Shown here piece after piece: positions 8,381-17,332 of a stretch of DNA of 64,000 nucleotides. The stretch is from Murimonas intestini (GTDB lineage: Bacteria > Bacillota > Clostridia > Lachnospirales > Lachnospiraceae). Numbering within the stretch: the first letter of the stretch is position 1; the number at the start of each line of letters is the position of its first letter. Location: positions 115,836-179,835 of the forward strand of contig QGGY01000012.1 of NCBI GenBank assembly GCA_003148945.1, read 5' to 3'. The translations under genes were made by a program, and so were the position numbers. Below the pieces are notes generated by a model. That model saw nothing but the letters and a program-made list of their open reading frames with translations, was not told the DNA's origin and searched no databases.

Positions 8381-11300
8381 TCATTCTTCTTCATCCAGCT
8401 CCTGTGCCAGCTGGGCAAATTCCACCTTTTCAAATTCCTGAATTGATATATGCTTTTTATTAGGATTTGCAAACACAAATGTCTTATCCACGTTTTCCAG
8501 ATAGTTCTGTATCTTATCGTTTGTGGCGCTGATGATGGCCTGGAATCCCAGCCCCCTGATCAGTTCTATACAGCTTGCCACCTTTTCCGCATCCATCTTG
8601 GAGAATGCCTCATCCAGCACCACAAGGCGTATGGTGGGACTGCGCTGCAGGCGGGATCCCAGGTTTATCCTGTAGGCCTGCGCAAAGCTGGCCAGAAGCG
8701 CCACATACAGAGGATTCTGCCCCTCACCCCCGGAATTTTTCTTTATCATCTTGCTGAGGCGTATCTTGATAGTCTCATTCCCCTCACCCTCGATGATCTG
8801 CTGCATATCAAAGGAGAGGTAGGTGCGGTAATCCGCATATTTCTCCATGTTATGCTTTGCCTCTTCCAGTTCCTCCCCTGTAGCATTATCCGGCGGAATA
8901 AAGATGCTGATAAGTTCCTTTGTCATTTCCCCATACTTGCTCTCATGGTTCATTGTGAAGAAATTCATCTGGTTTTCTACTCTGTCAGAGACAAGAAACG
9001 GATTTACTTCCAGGTTCTCATCCATAAACAGCTCAAAGAACCTTCCGTCAGGGCCTTTATTTTTAGTAATCACAAACTGGTATCTGTCTTTCCCAAAATC
9101 CAGCCTGCTGATGATCCCATTCAGCTCATCACGCCTCTGGAAGGCTTCACGGATCGCACTCCTGATCTTAAAGATGAAGTCCTGCTTGAACAGCTCCATA
9201 GCCTCCTGGGCCTGCTCATCAGCCTTCGCATACAGCTCTTCCAGATCAGCATACTGAAGGCGCCCGAGAAGCTCATCATACGCACTGTTATCCCTGTCCT
9301 CAGCTGAAAAGGTCCTGTTTGGATGATTCCTCAGATATTCGAATCTGAGCTCCCTCAGGGAAGACATTGCTTCCTCTGTCTCTGAGGCGGCGGCGTTGAC
9401 ACGCCCAAAGAAAAAGCTCTGGAGCTTTTCATAATTAGGATTTTCCCTCTTTTTCAGAAATTCCTGTACGCCCCGCTCCATCTCCTCATCTTTCCTGCAG
9501 CTTTTCTCACAGATAATGAGAGCCTCATTCTTCTCCAGATACATCTGCCTGCATTCCTCTATCCTGTTATCAGTGTCCCGGATATCCCGGATAACCTTAT
9601 CCCTCTCAGACTTTCGTTCCCCACACAGCCTGTCCGTCTGCTCCTGTCTCTCCTTCCACTCATCTATGTTCTGCTCTTCCAGGCCTTTCAGCTTCTTTTC
9701 AAGGCGTGACTTCTCTGCCTTTCTGGCCGGAAGCTCATCAATATCCTTTTTCCATGACATATATTCCTGTACATCATAAGGCAGGGCTTCCATTGAAAGT
9801 ATCCTGCTGCAGTGTGCTGACAGCTCCATAAGCGGTGTCAGCTCTGCATCCAGCTTTTCCTTCAGCTTTTCCAGCTGGCCTATCCTTCTCCTGGTGCTGA
9901 CCTCTCCTATGTAGGCCCTCCTCGTATAATGTTCAGGATTAATATGCTGCAGCTTGAATCCGTGGTAAAGCATACAGTCACTTGTTATCCCTACCCTGCA
10001 CCTGCGCAGGCTGTCAGTATCTGAACATTTAATGACGCCGCCCAGCAGAAAATCCACATACGCCCGGGCATAAGGCACCTTTGTAACCACCTCTTCCGCC
10101 AGGGCGCCATCCAGGACCTCCACCGTGCCCTCCAGGACCTTTTCTGTGTCCAGTACAGCCACTTTGCAGTACTTCTTCTTATCCAGCTCCTGGTACAGTT
10201 CCATGGCTTTCCTGGCATATTGGGGTTCTACAATGAGCAGCAGCTTGTTTCCTGCCATATAGCCTTCCACAGCGTTCCTCCATTTATCATCTCTGATATC
10301 CAGAAGATCTGCCAGGATCTCTACCGGTACAACCTTACCTGTCATCTCTTTAAGCCCCTGCCTGATATGCTGCCTGGCCTGTTCCAGCTCTTTCGGATAC
10401 GCCTTGCGCCCCTGGCGCAGTTCTTTCAGTTCTTCCTGGATCTCTTTTTCCTGTTTTCTCAGATCCCGTATCTTTCCGTCAGCCTCTTTTTTCTGTTCTT
10501 CAGTCTCCCCCCGAAGCTCTGACAGAGATGTCTTCAGGCCAGCTATCTGCGCTTCCTCAATGCTCTGTTTGCGGAACCGCTCTATATCCCACAGCACCGT
10601 ATTTGGGGTAATATCTTCGCCCTCCCAGTCTGAGAGCTTCTCCGCAGCCTGCTGCCATTTGGTCACGCTTCCCCCCAGCCGTTCCACTATCTCATTGACG
10701 CCTTTTAACTGAACCTTTATCTCATCATAACCGGAGGAAGCTATCTGTTTTAACAGCTCCCTGCTTTCCTTTTCAAGGCCTGCTATCTCCTCCTCCAACC
10801 TCTTTTTATACTGCTCCTGGCTCTGCCTGTCATCTGTGGAGGCAGCCATCTTTACCTGAAGCTCGTATGCAGCTGCTCTTAGCTTTCTGATCTCCATGGC
10901 AGTCATGAAATAGTGGTATTTCTGCCTCTCCTTATCCTTTGCCTCCACCTTTTTATATGATTTCTGCAGCTGTGTAAGTTCAGCTATCTCAGCCTTGATA
11001 TCACCTATCTTCTTGCGCATCCTGCCATACTGCATGACACTTTCCTGCATATCCTCGATGTGGATATCTTCCTCGAGGCAGATGTATTCCTTGACGAAAT
11101 CTTCCAGCTTAATATTCATCTTAAAGGGGATTGCCCTCTTAAAGAGCAGAGGGAACCTTTCCATATTCAGCCCGCCCAGATATACATCATACAGCTGGCG
11201 CCTGAACCTCTCATTGCTGGGCCCTATGTAAAAATCATCCTTTTCGCAGTGTATCTGAAGATACTCCTTGATCTCATCAGTTGACATGGCCCTGCCCGCA

Positions 11301-11746
11301 TTCCTGTAACCAGACTCCAGAAACGGTCCCCTGTGCCAGAAGAAAAGCCTGGATATTTCATTTGTAGCTGATTCTACATCAAATGCAACACCTATGCTCT
11401 GACATTCCTGGGTATCTGTCTGTTTTAATTCCATCACTATTGTGGATGAAAAATTTTTATTTCTCAGATAGGAGAACTCATTATTCTCTCCTATATTGAC
11501 CATGCCCCTGAGATATTCAATAAGAGTCCTGTCTGAATCGTCAGCTGCAGCCTTATTGAAAAATCCCCTTCCGTCCGTATTTGCATACAGAAGGATCTGC
11601 ATGGCATCAATAACTGTTGATTTACCGCTGCCTGAATGGCCTGTGAAGAAATTGATGCCTTCCGCAAAGGACAGGATCCTTTTATCTATATAATGCCAGT
11701 TATTAAGACATATCCTGGATAATGCCTGAAATCTCTGCTTCTCCAT
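8381..11746 (-). CDS. jetC: Wadjet JetC-like SMC/MukB-type ATPase
   Basis: A 1121-residue SMC-like ATPase. Walker A G-H-S-G-S-G-K-S-T lies at 36-44; the signature motif S-G-G-E-G-Q is at 1005-1010 and Walker B V-V-L-D-E at about 1042-1046. Between them are long charged coiled-coil arms around a globular hinge-like part at roughly 480-610. This is the plan of JetC/MksB, which with JetA and JetB forms a loop-extruding condensin that recognises small circular DNA. The start at 11746 is set by GGAGG seven bases upstream; the protein overlaps jetB by 44 bases. The family assignment is firm for the SMC-like ATPase and strong for JetC because of the neighbours. Confidence 0.88.
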   Translation of the reverse strand: MEKQRFQALSRICLNNWHYIDKRILSFAEGINFFTGHSGSGKSTVIDAMQILLYANTDGRGFFNKAAADDSDRTLIEYLRGMVNIGENNEFSYLRNKNFSSTIVMELKQTDTQECQSIGVAFDVESATNEISRLFFWHRGPFLESGYRNAGRAMSTDEIKEYLQIHCEKDDFYIGPSNERFRRQLYDVYLGGLNMERFPLLFKRAIPFKMNIKLEDFVKEYICLEEDIHIEDMQESVMQYGRMRKKIGDIKAEIAELTQLQKSYKKVEAKDKERQKYHYFMTAMEIRKLRAAAYELQVKMAASTDDRQSQEQYKKRLEEEIAGLEKESRELLKQIASSGYDEIKVQLKGVNEIVERLGGSVTKWQQAAEKLSDWEGEDITPNTVLWDIERFRKQSIEEAQIAGLKTSLSELRGETEEQKKEADGKIRDLRKQEKEIQEELKELRQGRKAYPKELEQARQHIRQGLKEMTGKVVPVEILADLLDIRDDKWRNAVEGYMAGNKLLLIVEPQYARKAMELYQELDKKKYCKVAVLDTEKVLEGTVEVLDGALAEEVVTKVPYARAYVDFLLGGVIKCSDTDSLRRCRVGITSDCMLYHGFKLQHINPEHYTRRAYIGEVSTRRRIGQLEKLKEKLDAELTPLMELSAHCSRILSMEALPYDVQEYMSWKKDIDELPARKAEKSRLEKKLKGLEEQNIDEWKERQEQTDRLCGERKSERDKVIRDIRDTDNRIEECRQMYLEKNEALIICEKSCRKDEEMERGVQEFLKKRENPNYEKLQSFFFGRVNAAASETEEAMSSLRELRFEYLRNHPNRTFSAEDRDNSAYDELLGRLQYADLEELYAKADEQAQEAMELFKQDFIFKIRSAIREAFQRRDELNGIISRLDFGKDRYQFVITKNKGPDGRFFELFMDENLEVNPFLVSDRVENQMNFFTMNHESKYGEMTKELISIFIPPDNATGEELEEAKHNMEKYADYRTYLSFDMQQIIEGEGNETIKIRLSKMIKKNSGGEGQNPLYVALLASFAQAYRINLGSRLQRSPTIRLVVLDEAFSKMDAEKVASCIELIRGLGFQAIISATNDKIQNYLENVDKTFVFANPNKKHISIQEFEKVEFAQLAQELDEEE

Positions 11747-12344
11747 CTTCATCCTCCGTTTCTTTAAAGGTATCCAGCAGGGCACGCACGTCATCACCCA
11801 GCAGCACCATATTTATGCTGGGATAGATCACCATCCTGCTCTTTCCCTCCAGCTCCTCCAAAAGGTCCAGGGGCTCTACGATCTGGTATTTCTTCAGCAG
11901 TGAAACAGCGCGCCTGACCTCTGTGGGCGAAGGCTGTTTTGCCAGCAGGCCGAAGCTGCCCAGCCTCTCATGGATATCTGCCACTGTTGTATATACATTG
12001 GCGCTGTTAGATGCATTTGACATCTGTTCATCATAGATCAGCTTCAGAACCAGTACGTACAGTGTCGTCAGCTTAGGCAGCTTTTCCCCCATAAGGTTCT
12101 CCCCCTGGAGATATATGATTCCGCTCTGGCTGTTCTCCTTTACAGAAATGCCCGCTATCTCAAAGTAACTTTTTATAAACTCCAGGTGTGTATTGCATAC
12201 CCTGAAATCCTTATTAAAGGCCAGTCTTCCCATCCTTCTGTCGTATTTCCTCTCCAGCACAAAGGTCTGCCTGTACAGCAGCTGTATGGCAGCACTCACT
12301 GCCTCCTTTTCCTCCGGCATCAGCTGCTCATAATATTCTATCAT
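11703..12344 (-). CDS. jetB: Wadjet JetB-like (DUF6063/MukE-like) protein
   Basis: A 213-residue protein in the middle of the jet operon. It matches the size and character of the JetB/MksE winged-helix subunit: helical N-terminal half, then a winged-helix-like part (residues about 120-195, ...LGSFGLLAKQPSPTEVRRAVSLL...). I recall DUF6063 as the corresponding family in type II Wadjet operons. Its ATG overlaps the TGA of jetA (ATGA), and its 3' end overlaps jetC, so the three subunits are translationally coupled, as expected for a stoichiometric complex. The assignment relies largely on gene order. Confidence 0.75.
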   Translation of the reverse strand: MIEYYEQLMPEEKEAVSAAIQLLYRQTFVLERKYDRRMGRLAFNKDFRVCNTHLEFIKSYFEIAGISVKENSQSGIIYLQGENLMGEKLPKLTTLYVLVLKLIYDEQMSNASNSANVYTTVADIHERLGSFGLLAKQPSPTEVRRAVSLLKKYQIVEPLDLLEELEGKSRMVIYPSINMVLLGDDVRALLDTFKETEDEDGEAEISGIIQDMS

Positions 12345-13711
12345 CTGTCCTCTTCCTTTCGTACTTTATATCCTGCCCTCACAAACACAAGATCCGGATA
12401 ACGGTATCTTCCGCCTTCTATCTCTCCTGATTCCCCGCCTGTTACCCTGTATCTGCTCCCTTTCCTGGCAGCATAATCATATGCAAGAATAAGCTTTTCA
12501 AAATCTTCGTCATCTTCTATGACAATATCCTTAACCCTGAAACTGTCCCCGTCCATATGGTCTTCAATAAACTGTTCGATCTGCCTTTTGCTGTAACGGT
12601 TGTGGATCCTGTTCAGCTTCAGCACATCCTCTCTTGTAAGCTCCTGCAAAATCTCATCAGGCTCCAGGTTTTCCCTGAATGACCTCTTCTCTTTCCTGCG
12701 CTTGTACAGGGACTTCTCTGAAAGGATCTCCACCTGGGAAAAATTCAAACGTCCTGCTGTTTCCCAAAGAATCTCCTCCCTGTCAGGCGCACCGCTCATC
12801 CTGTTGAGCAGGCTGACAATAAGTCCCTTCATATCCTCCTCTTCATTGAGAAGATAATTCAGCCTTGTCACAGTTGCCCTCACATACTTCATGTGCTCCT
12901 TGTCCATATTAGAGATTCTGTGTTCAATATCATCAAAACCTCTCTCAATCTGCCCTACCATATCCAGAATCCGCATCTGCCTCTCCCGGCTGCCCTCATC
13001 TGTAAATTGTCCTGCGCTCTCACGTATCTCTCTCAGCCACTGCTTAATATCATTTTTATAGATATAGAAATTATCGCTTGTCTTCAGGATATGGTATTTC
13101 TTCCTCACGACCTCTTCCACATAACCATTCAGATGTTCCTTCAGCAGATCTCCGTAAAATTCTTTTTCCAGAAGGCTGGCAAAAAATTTATCCATATTGT
13201 GAAGCATGTCCTGCAGCGCCTTATTCAGTCTCCTGGCATTCACAAGGGCGGTATGGAGCAGCCCCTCGCTGCCCTTTGCATCATTTTTATAAGAAAAAAG
13301 TATGGCATAGATGTTCTGGATGTATACCTCCGTGTCATCCTCTTCCTCCCCTGTCAGACGCTCAAACGCATCTATAAAAACCGCTGAATAATCAGGGATT
13401 ATAATATTGGTAACTCCTGTTGTATAATCTTCCAGCTTCTTCAGCCATCCCGTCCTCACCAGCCAGTTCAGTATCCTGGTGGCCGGCGGCTCCAGAACAT
13501 CTGCTTCAGACTCCTGCTCCTCCTGCATGATACTGATCCTTCTCTGGGAGAAATAATTCCCCAGCACCTGTATACATATCTCACGGCTCAAAAAATAATT
13601 ATTATACTGGTATTCCTCGCTGATCTTCAGCAGCGCTTCTATATAAGTCTCCCTGTTGTAGGAACGGAACAGGCTCCAGAAACCATCTGGTATTTCATTC
13701 ATTAGGGGCAT
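12341..13711 (-). CDS. jetA: Wadjet JetA-like (DUF5716) kleisin-type protein
   Basis: A 456-residue protein beginning M-P-L-M-N-E-I-P-D-G-F-W-S-L-F, an N-terminal pattern I associate with the DUF5716/JetA family of type II Wadjet systems (IPDxFFxLL in relatives). The body is helical and charged, with a coiled-coil stretch at about 245-300 and a C-terminal winged-helix-like segment. JetA corresponds to the kleisin (MukF/MksF) that bridges the SMC heads. Two start codons are possible, 13711 and 13702 (three residues shorter); neither has a strong ribosome binding site. First gene of the jet operon. Confidence 0.8.
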   Translation of the reverse strand: MPLMNEIPDGFWSLFRSYNRETYIEALLKISEEYQYNNYFLSREICIQVLGNYFSQRRISIMQEEQESEADVLEPPATRILNWLVRTGWLKKLEDYTTGVTNIIIPDYSAVFIDAFERLTGEEEDDTEVYIQNIYAILFSYKNDAKGSEGLLHTALVNARRLNKALQDMLHNMDKFFASLLEKEFYGDLLKEHLNGYVEEVVRKKYHILKTSDNFYIYKNDIKQWLREIRESAGQFTDEGSRERQMRILDMVGQIERGFDDIEHRISNMDKEHMKYVRATVTRLNYLLNEEEDMKGLIVSLLNRMSGAPDREEILWETAGRLNFSQVEILSEKSLYKRRKEKRSFRENLEPDEILQELTREDVLKLNRIHNRYSKRQIEQFIEDHMDGDSFRVKDIVIEDDEDFEKLILAYDYAARKGSRYRVTGGESGEIEGGRYRYPDLVFVRAGYKVRKEEDR

Positions 13712-13741
13712 TTACTATCGCTCGCTTTCCCGTATATTCAA

Positions 13742-13757
13742 GAACGCTGTAGCGTTC
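13742..13757 (-). promoter_or_regulatory. Perfect palindrome in the jetA leader
   Basis: GAACGCT and AGCGTTC (7 bp each) face each other across two bases, 31 bases upstream of the jetA start. It lies in the predicted leader transcript and could be an operator or an RNA hairpin. No further evidence. Confidence 0.4.
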
Positions 13758-13771
13758 CTGCTGCACAAACC

Positions 13772-13801
13772 AAAAACTCCGGGCCCGCAGGTCACCGGAG
13801 T
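13772..13801 (-). terminator. Intrinsic terminator, or attenuator, between the MoxR operon and jetA
   Basis: On the minus strand ACTCCGG and CCGGAGT form a 7-bp stem around a GC-rich loop followed by TTTTTGG. It lies 73 bases after the stop of the upstream operon. A promoter-like pair at 13828-13856 is located before it, so it may also act within the jetA leader. Confidence 0.65.
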
Positions 13802-13827
13802 AATTCTCACTATTAGCTCTGACATAT

Positions 13828-13856
13828 ATTTTACAATACCAAACTTGTTAATGCAA
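13828..13856 (-). promoter_or_regulatory. Candidate promoter for the jet operon
   Basis: Reading the minus strand, TTGCAT (13856-13851) and TAAAAT (13833-13828) are 17 bases apart. The predicted start near 13821 would give a leader of about 110 bases containing the 13772-13801 stem-loop. Confidence 0.5.
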
Positions 13857-13874
13857 GCGATTTCAGCTTAGCCG

Positions 13875-15128
13875 CTAAACTTCTCTGGCCTCTTCTTTTG
13901 TACAGCCGTCTTTGCTGTATCTGGCCTTTTCATAGACTTTATGGAGAACCTTCATGCTTTCATCCTCCTGAAGCTGCGCACCTGTCTCTAATTCATATGG
14001 CGTCTCCCATCCCTTCGGCCTTTCTTTCGAAGACTTTCTGATGATTTTTTTGTATTTCCTTCTGATACGCATGTTCACAGACAGCATTTCAGAACCTTTC
14101 TCTTTTTTTCTTCCTCCAAGACGCCTCCGCTCTTCCTCCTCGCTCTTCTTCAGGAAAATAACCTCATCTTCCCCGTCCTCCCCAAATGACCTGATGAAAT
14201 TTCTGGATATCTTATAAATTATCCTGAGCAGCACGAAAATGACAGCGGCAACCACAAGAAACGCCACAGCTCTGCCAAGAAAAACAAGCCATACAGGAGG
14301 CTCCTTCTCCTCAAGTTCACCCGCGTAAAATGGTTCAAAGCCTCCGCCGCCCAAGTTCTCGAACTCCATAGGGCCTATCTCACCATTCGCCTGTGCATTA
14401 TAGAACATGCCCACCAGATCTGACAAGATATCCTTCTCATACAATACAGATGGGAGTATAAAAACAACAAGGGCCAGCGCAGATATGCCAAATATGATCC
14501 TGCTCACTCTCTTCATCATATTTACAGGCATGTTTGCTATCTTCCTGCGCTCCTTTAAAAATTCCCACATCCTGTCTATGTAGCAGAATGCAAAGCACAC
14601 GAATATCTCCGCAACAAAAAGATAAAATTCCCAATGCCAGATATACTCAGTCTGGGCCAATATACCTGTTATGTAGACAGCGCCGAACAGTATCCAATGC
14701 CACGGATGAGGCTTGTCAAGTATAGTCGGGATCTGCCAGGCCTCCATATCCATATTGGCAGCTGTCTCACCGGGCATATCCTGCATTTCCTTCTTTAACT
14801 GTGCCTTTTTGATCTTTACATATCCCCTGATGATAAATATCAGGGCTGTAAGAACTCCTGTGAGCACAGAGTTAAATACCGCTCCCATAATAAAGGTGAC
14901 GGCTGCACCTGATATTACATAGGCCAAAAGGACTTTCAGTTTTCTGATGAGGATCCAGCTGATTATGACTGGGATAATAAGAAAGAACCCCTTTACAGCA
15001 TAGAACTGTGCTTCCCTTATTTCCATCCCTATGAAACCTGCTAACACCATATACAGGCCATCAAACAAAAGGACATCATGTATCCAGGACAATATGACAG
15101 GCAATAAGCCCCTCTTCTCTTCCATCAT
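13875..15128 (-). CDS. Polytopic membrane protein of the MoxR-DUF58 operon (DUF4129-like C terminus)
   Basis: About 417 residues from the ATG at 15128, which follows GGGAGGTGG and overlaps the TGA of the DUF58 gene. At least seven hydrophobic segments fill residues about 10-245 and a further one lies at about 285-310. The cytoplasmic C terminus ends with V-L-H-K-V-Y-E-K-A-R-Y-S-K, a pattern like DUF4129 tails. In many bacteria the third gene of MoxR-DUF58 operons is a transglutaminase (TgpA); no Cys-His-Asp domain is visible here, so this is a shortened or divergent version. A longer ORF upstream to 15209 lies inside DUF58 and is not favoured. Confidence 0.7.
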   Translation of the reverse strand: MMEEKRGLLPVILSWIHDVLLFDGLYMVLAGFIGMEIREAQFYAVKGFFLIIPVIISWILIRKLKVLLAYVISGAAVTFIMGAVFNSVLTGVLTALIFIIRGYVKIKKAQLKKEMQDMPGETAANMDMEAWQIPTILDKPHPWHWILFGAVYITGILAQTEYIWHWEFYLFVAEIFVCFAFCYIDRMWEFLKERRKIANMPVNMMKRVSRIIFGISALALVVFILPSVLYEKDILSDLVGMFYNAQANGEIGPMEFENLGGGGFEPFYAGELEEKEPPVWLVFLGRAVAFLVVAAVIFVLLRIIYKISRNFIRSFGEDGEDEVIFLKKSEEEERRRLGGRKKEKGSEMLSVNMRIRRKYKKIIRKSSKERPKGWETPYELETGAQLQEDESMKVLHKVYEKARYSKDGCTKEEAREV

Positions 15129-16246
15129 TCCACCTCCCAGCGCATAAGATGGATCTCCCTCTCCCCGGCATACGTCATTTCCATAGACGGGTGTACGGGT
15201 ATTACCCACAGGACCTGGCTGTTATTCATTGCAAGGATACGCAGCGCCTCCATATTTTCCGCTGTCTGGTTTTTTGAGACAAGCAGATAGATATGGCCGC
15301 TTTTCTTTTTAGCCGCCTCTCTTCTTAATACCTCAGCTATACCTTCCACATCACATCCCGTATCAATACATGCCAGCCTCTGATTCAGCTCCGCCACCCT
15401 TCCGCCGCCCGCCTTCATGTGCATATACAGTCCCTGTGAAGAGTCCTCTGCTTTTCCGTTGCTGATTATATTCAGCTCCATCTTATTTCTCACCATTGCC
15501 GCTGCCAGCGAAGACACTATGCTGATGCCTTCCTCTGTGAGCTTTTCATACTTCAGTATATTCCTGTCCTCTACATCAAGTATGACAGTCACCTCTATGC
15601 TTGTAGTAGAGTCATACTGATTTACCATAAGCTCCTGGCTTCTCGCAGATGCTTTCCAGTTAATATGGTTCATGGGATCATCCTGCCTGTATTCCCTTAT
15701 GCCGGAAAATTCAAATGGATCCGGATAAAGCCGGTTCTGGACCACTACCATCCCCGAGAGCGCCTGACAGATCAGCCTGATCCTTCTGACATCGATTTGG
15801 GCGGGATATACATACATGTGGGTCTGCTGCGGAACTTCCATATAGTGGCCTGACCCGAAAAAAAGATCATATCCCACCACCTCAGCCTTTGTAATATGAT
15901 AGAATCCCCTCTTCCTGCACCGAAATGCCAGTGTCCTTGTCACCTGCTGGTGTAGAAGGAAAGAAAAAATATCCCTTTTATAGCTCTGATCTGTCACATT
16001 TGAATTCTCTTTGGCCTCCTCCTCAAATTCCAGGTTCCTGTTCATAGACAAGCGTACTTCAAGGGCAGGCAGCGGCAGAGCTTTATCATTAATGATCACT
16101 TCCCTGAGCGCTGATGCCTCTCCCTGATAAGCATAGGAATCAGTAAATTCAACAAGCACTGAGAGCTTTTTATTCCAGTTTTTCTTATACAGCACGCATG
16201 AGAGCCACCATGCCAGGCCGACCCCCAAAAGTAATATTATCAGCAT
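15125..16246 (-). CDS. DUF58 domain protein
   Basis: A 373-residue protein starting with a single hydrophobic segment (1-18). The DUF58 core is visible near residues 185-200 as D-P-F-E-F-S-G-I-R-E-Y-R-x-G/D-D, followed by I-N-W-K-A-S-A-R-S-Q-E-L, both hallmarks of the family, and then a vWA-like C-terminal part. DUF58 proteins are routinely encoded next to MoxR AAA ATPases and are thought to work with them in assembly or chaperone-like functions. It lies 11 bases after moxR and overlaps the next gene by four bases. Confidence 0.88.
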   Translation of the reverse strand: MLIILLLGVGLAWWLSCVLYKKNWNKKLSVLVEFTDSYAYQGEASALREVIINDKALPLPALEVRLSMNRNLEFEEEAKENSNVTDQSYKRDIFSFLLHQQVTRTLAFRCRKRGFYHITKAEVVGYDLFFGSGHYMEVPQQTHMYVYPAQIDVRRIRLICQALSGMVVVQNRLYPDPFEFSGIREYRQDDPMNHINWKASARSQELMVNQYDSTTSIEVTVILDVEDRNILKYEKLTEEGISIVSSLAAAMVRNKMELNIISNGKAEDSSQGLYMHMKAGGGRVAELNQRLACIDTGCDVEGIAEVLRREAAKKKSGHIYLLVSKNQTAENMEALRILAMNNSQVLWVIPVHPSMEMTYAGEREIHLMRWEVE

Positions 16247-16257
16247 TTTGCCCCTCC

Positions 16258-17202
16258 TTACCTGCCTGACCAGTCCTCCGTAGGAAGGGTTATACTGGAA
16301 ATGATATCCTCTATCACCTGTTCGGCACTTCTGCGCATATCTGCACCCGCCGAAAGACTGAGCCTGTGTGCCAGCACCGGGACAGCTACTGCCTTAATAT
16401 CTTCGGGGACAACATACTCCCTGCCCCTGACCATGGCATAACCCTGGGAAGCCCTGACAAATGCAAGTGTTCCTCTGGGGCTTACTCCATTTTCAACTTT
16501 TGAATGCTTCCTTGACGCGTGTACCACCCTCACAATATAATCCAGCAGGTCACTGTGGACATAGACCTTCGTACACTGCTCCTGCATATCCGCCAGCTCT
16601 TCCCTGCCGCATACCGGCTTCAGCTCCTCTAACGGCTCATTTACCAGAAACCTCTCCACCATGGCCCGTTCCTGTCCTGATCCAAGCTCTTCCATAGAAA
16701 ACTGCATCAGGAACCTGTCCATCTGCGCTTCAGGCAGAGGAAACGTCCCCAGCGTCTCAAGAGGGTTCTGAGTGGCAATCACCAGAAACGGCTCCTCCAG
16801 CGCACGCGTCACCCCGTCAACTGTCACCTGGCGTTCAGCCATGCACTCCAAAAGACTGCTCTGAGTCTTGGGCGTGGCTCTGTTGATCTCATCCGCCAGA
16901 AGGATATTGCAGAAAACAGGCCCTTTAGAAAAAGTAAAATCCCCAGTCTTAGCGTCAAAATAATTCAGCCCTGTCACATCTGACGGGAGAAGGTCCGGCG
17001 TAAACTGTATCCTTCCAAAATCAGCCTGCACCGACTTAGCCAGAGACTTGGCCATAACAGTCTTGCCCGTCCCCGGAACATCCTCCAGCAGAACATGCCC
17101 CTTTGCCAAAATACATGTCAAAAGCAGCTCGATCGTCCTCTCATTCCCCACGATTACCTTAGAAACATTCTCTTTTAAAGTCTGTAAAATCCCCGTATCC
17201 AT
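16258..17202 (-). CDS. MoxR-type AAA+ ATPase
   Basis: A 314-residue AAA+ ATPase of the MoxR family. Walker A is G-T-G-K-T-V-M-A-K at about 43-51 (DVPGTGKT), Walker B L-L-A-D-E-I-N-R-A at about 102-110, sensor 1 is in A-T-Q-N-P and the arginine finger region E-A-Q-M-D-R-F follows. The tail has the S-P-R-G and R-x-x-x-P-E-D-I pattern common to the family. It likely remodels a substrate together with the DUF58 and membrane proteins encoded downstream. GGGAGG precedes the start. It is the first gene of a three-gene operon. Confidence 0.92.
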   Translation of the reverse strand: MDTGILQTLKENVSKVIVGNERTIELLLTCILAKGHVLLEDVPGTGKTVMAKSLAKSVQADFGRIQFTPDLLPSDVTGLNYFDAKTGDFTFSKGPVFCNILLADEINRATPKTQSSLLECMAERQVTVDGVTRALEEPFLVIATQNPLETLGTFPLPEAQMDRFLMQFSMEELGSGQERAMVERFLVNEPLEELKPVCGREELADMQEQCTKVYVHSDLLDYIVRVVHASRKHSKVENGVSPRGTLAFVRASQGYAMVRGREYVVPEDIKAVAVPVLAHRLSLSAGADMRRSAEQVIEDIISSITLPTEDWSGR

Positions 17203-17299
17203 AGCTACCTCCCTTATATGCGGTAATATACTCTGTTATCTCTTATAATATCATGAAGATATATGAAAATACAGACAAAACTTTAAAAATCTGTTACGC

Positions 17300-17329
17300 A
17301 AAAAAGAAGCTGCCATAAATGACAGCCTC
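17300..17329 (-). terminator. Terminator of the Rpn-like pseudogene
   Basis: On the minus strand GAGGCTGTCAT and ATGGCAGCTTC pair with two mismatches and are followed by a T-rich run (TTTTTTGCG), directly after the pseudogene stop codon at 17333. Confidence 0.75.
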
Positions 17330-17332
17330 TGC

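Noticed and set aside
8350..8478. N-terminal extension of the nucleoside hydrolase frame
   Set aside because: The frame is open into jetC, but the ATG at 8349 has GGAGGAG and the family N terminus begins there; the extra residues are not family-like.
8450..9307. 285-codon plus-strand ORF opposite jetC
   Set aside because: It lies fully antisense to the conserved ATPase C terminus, including Walker B and signature motifs, and shows no domain.
13742..13757. CRISPR-like or att-like palindrome
   Set aside because: Only one copy exists here, with no spaced repeats and no integrase nearby; it is kept only as a leader palindrome.
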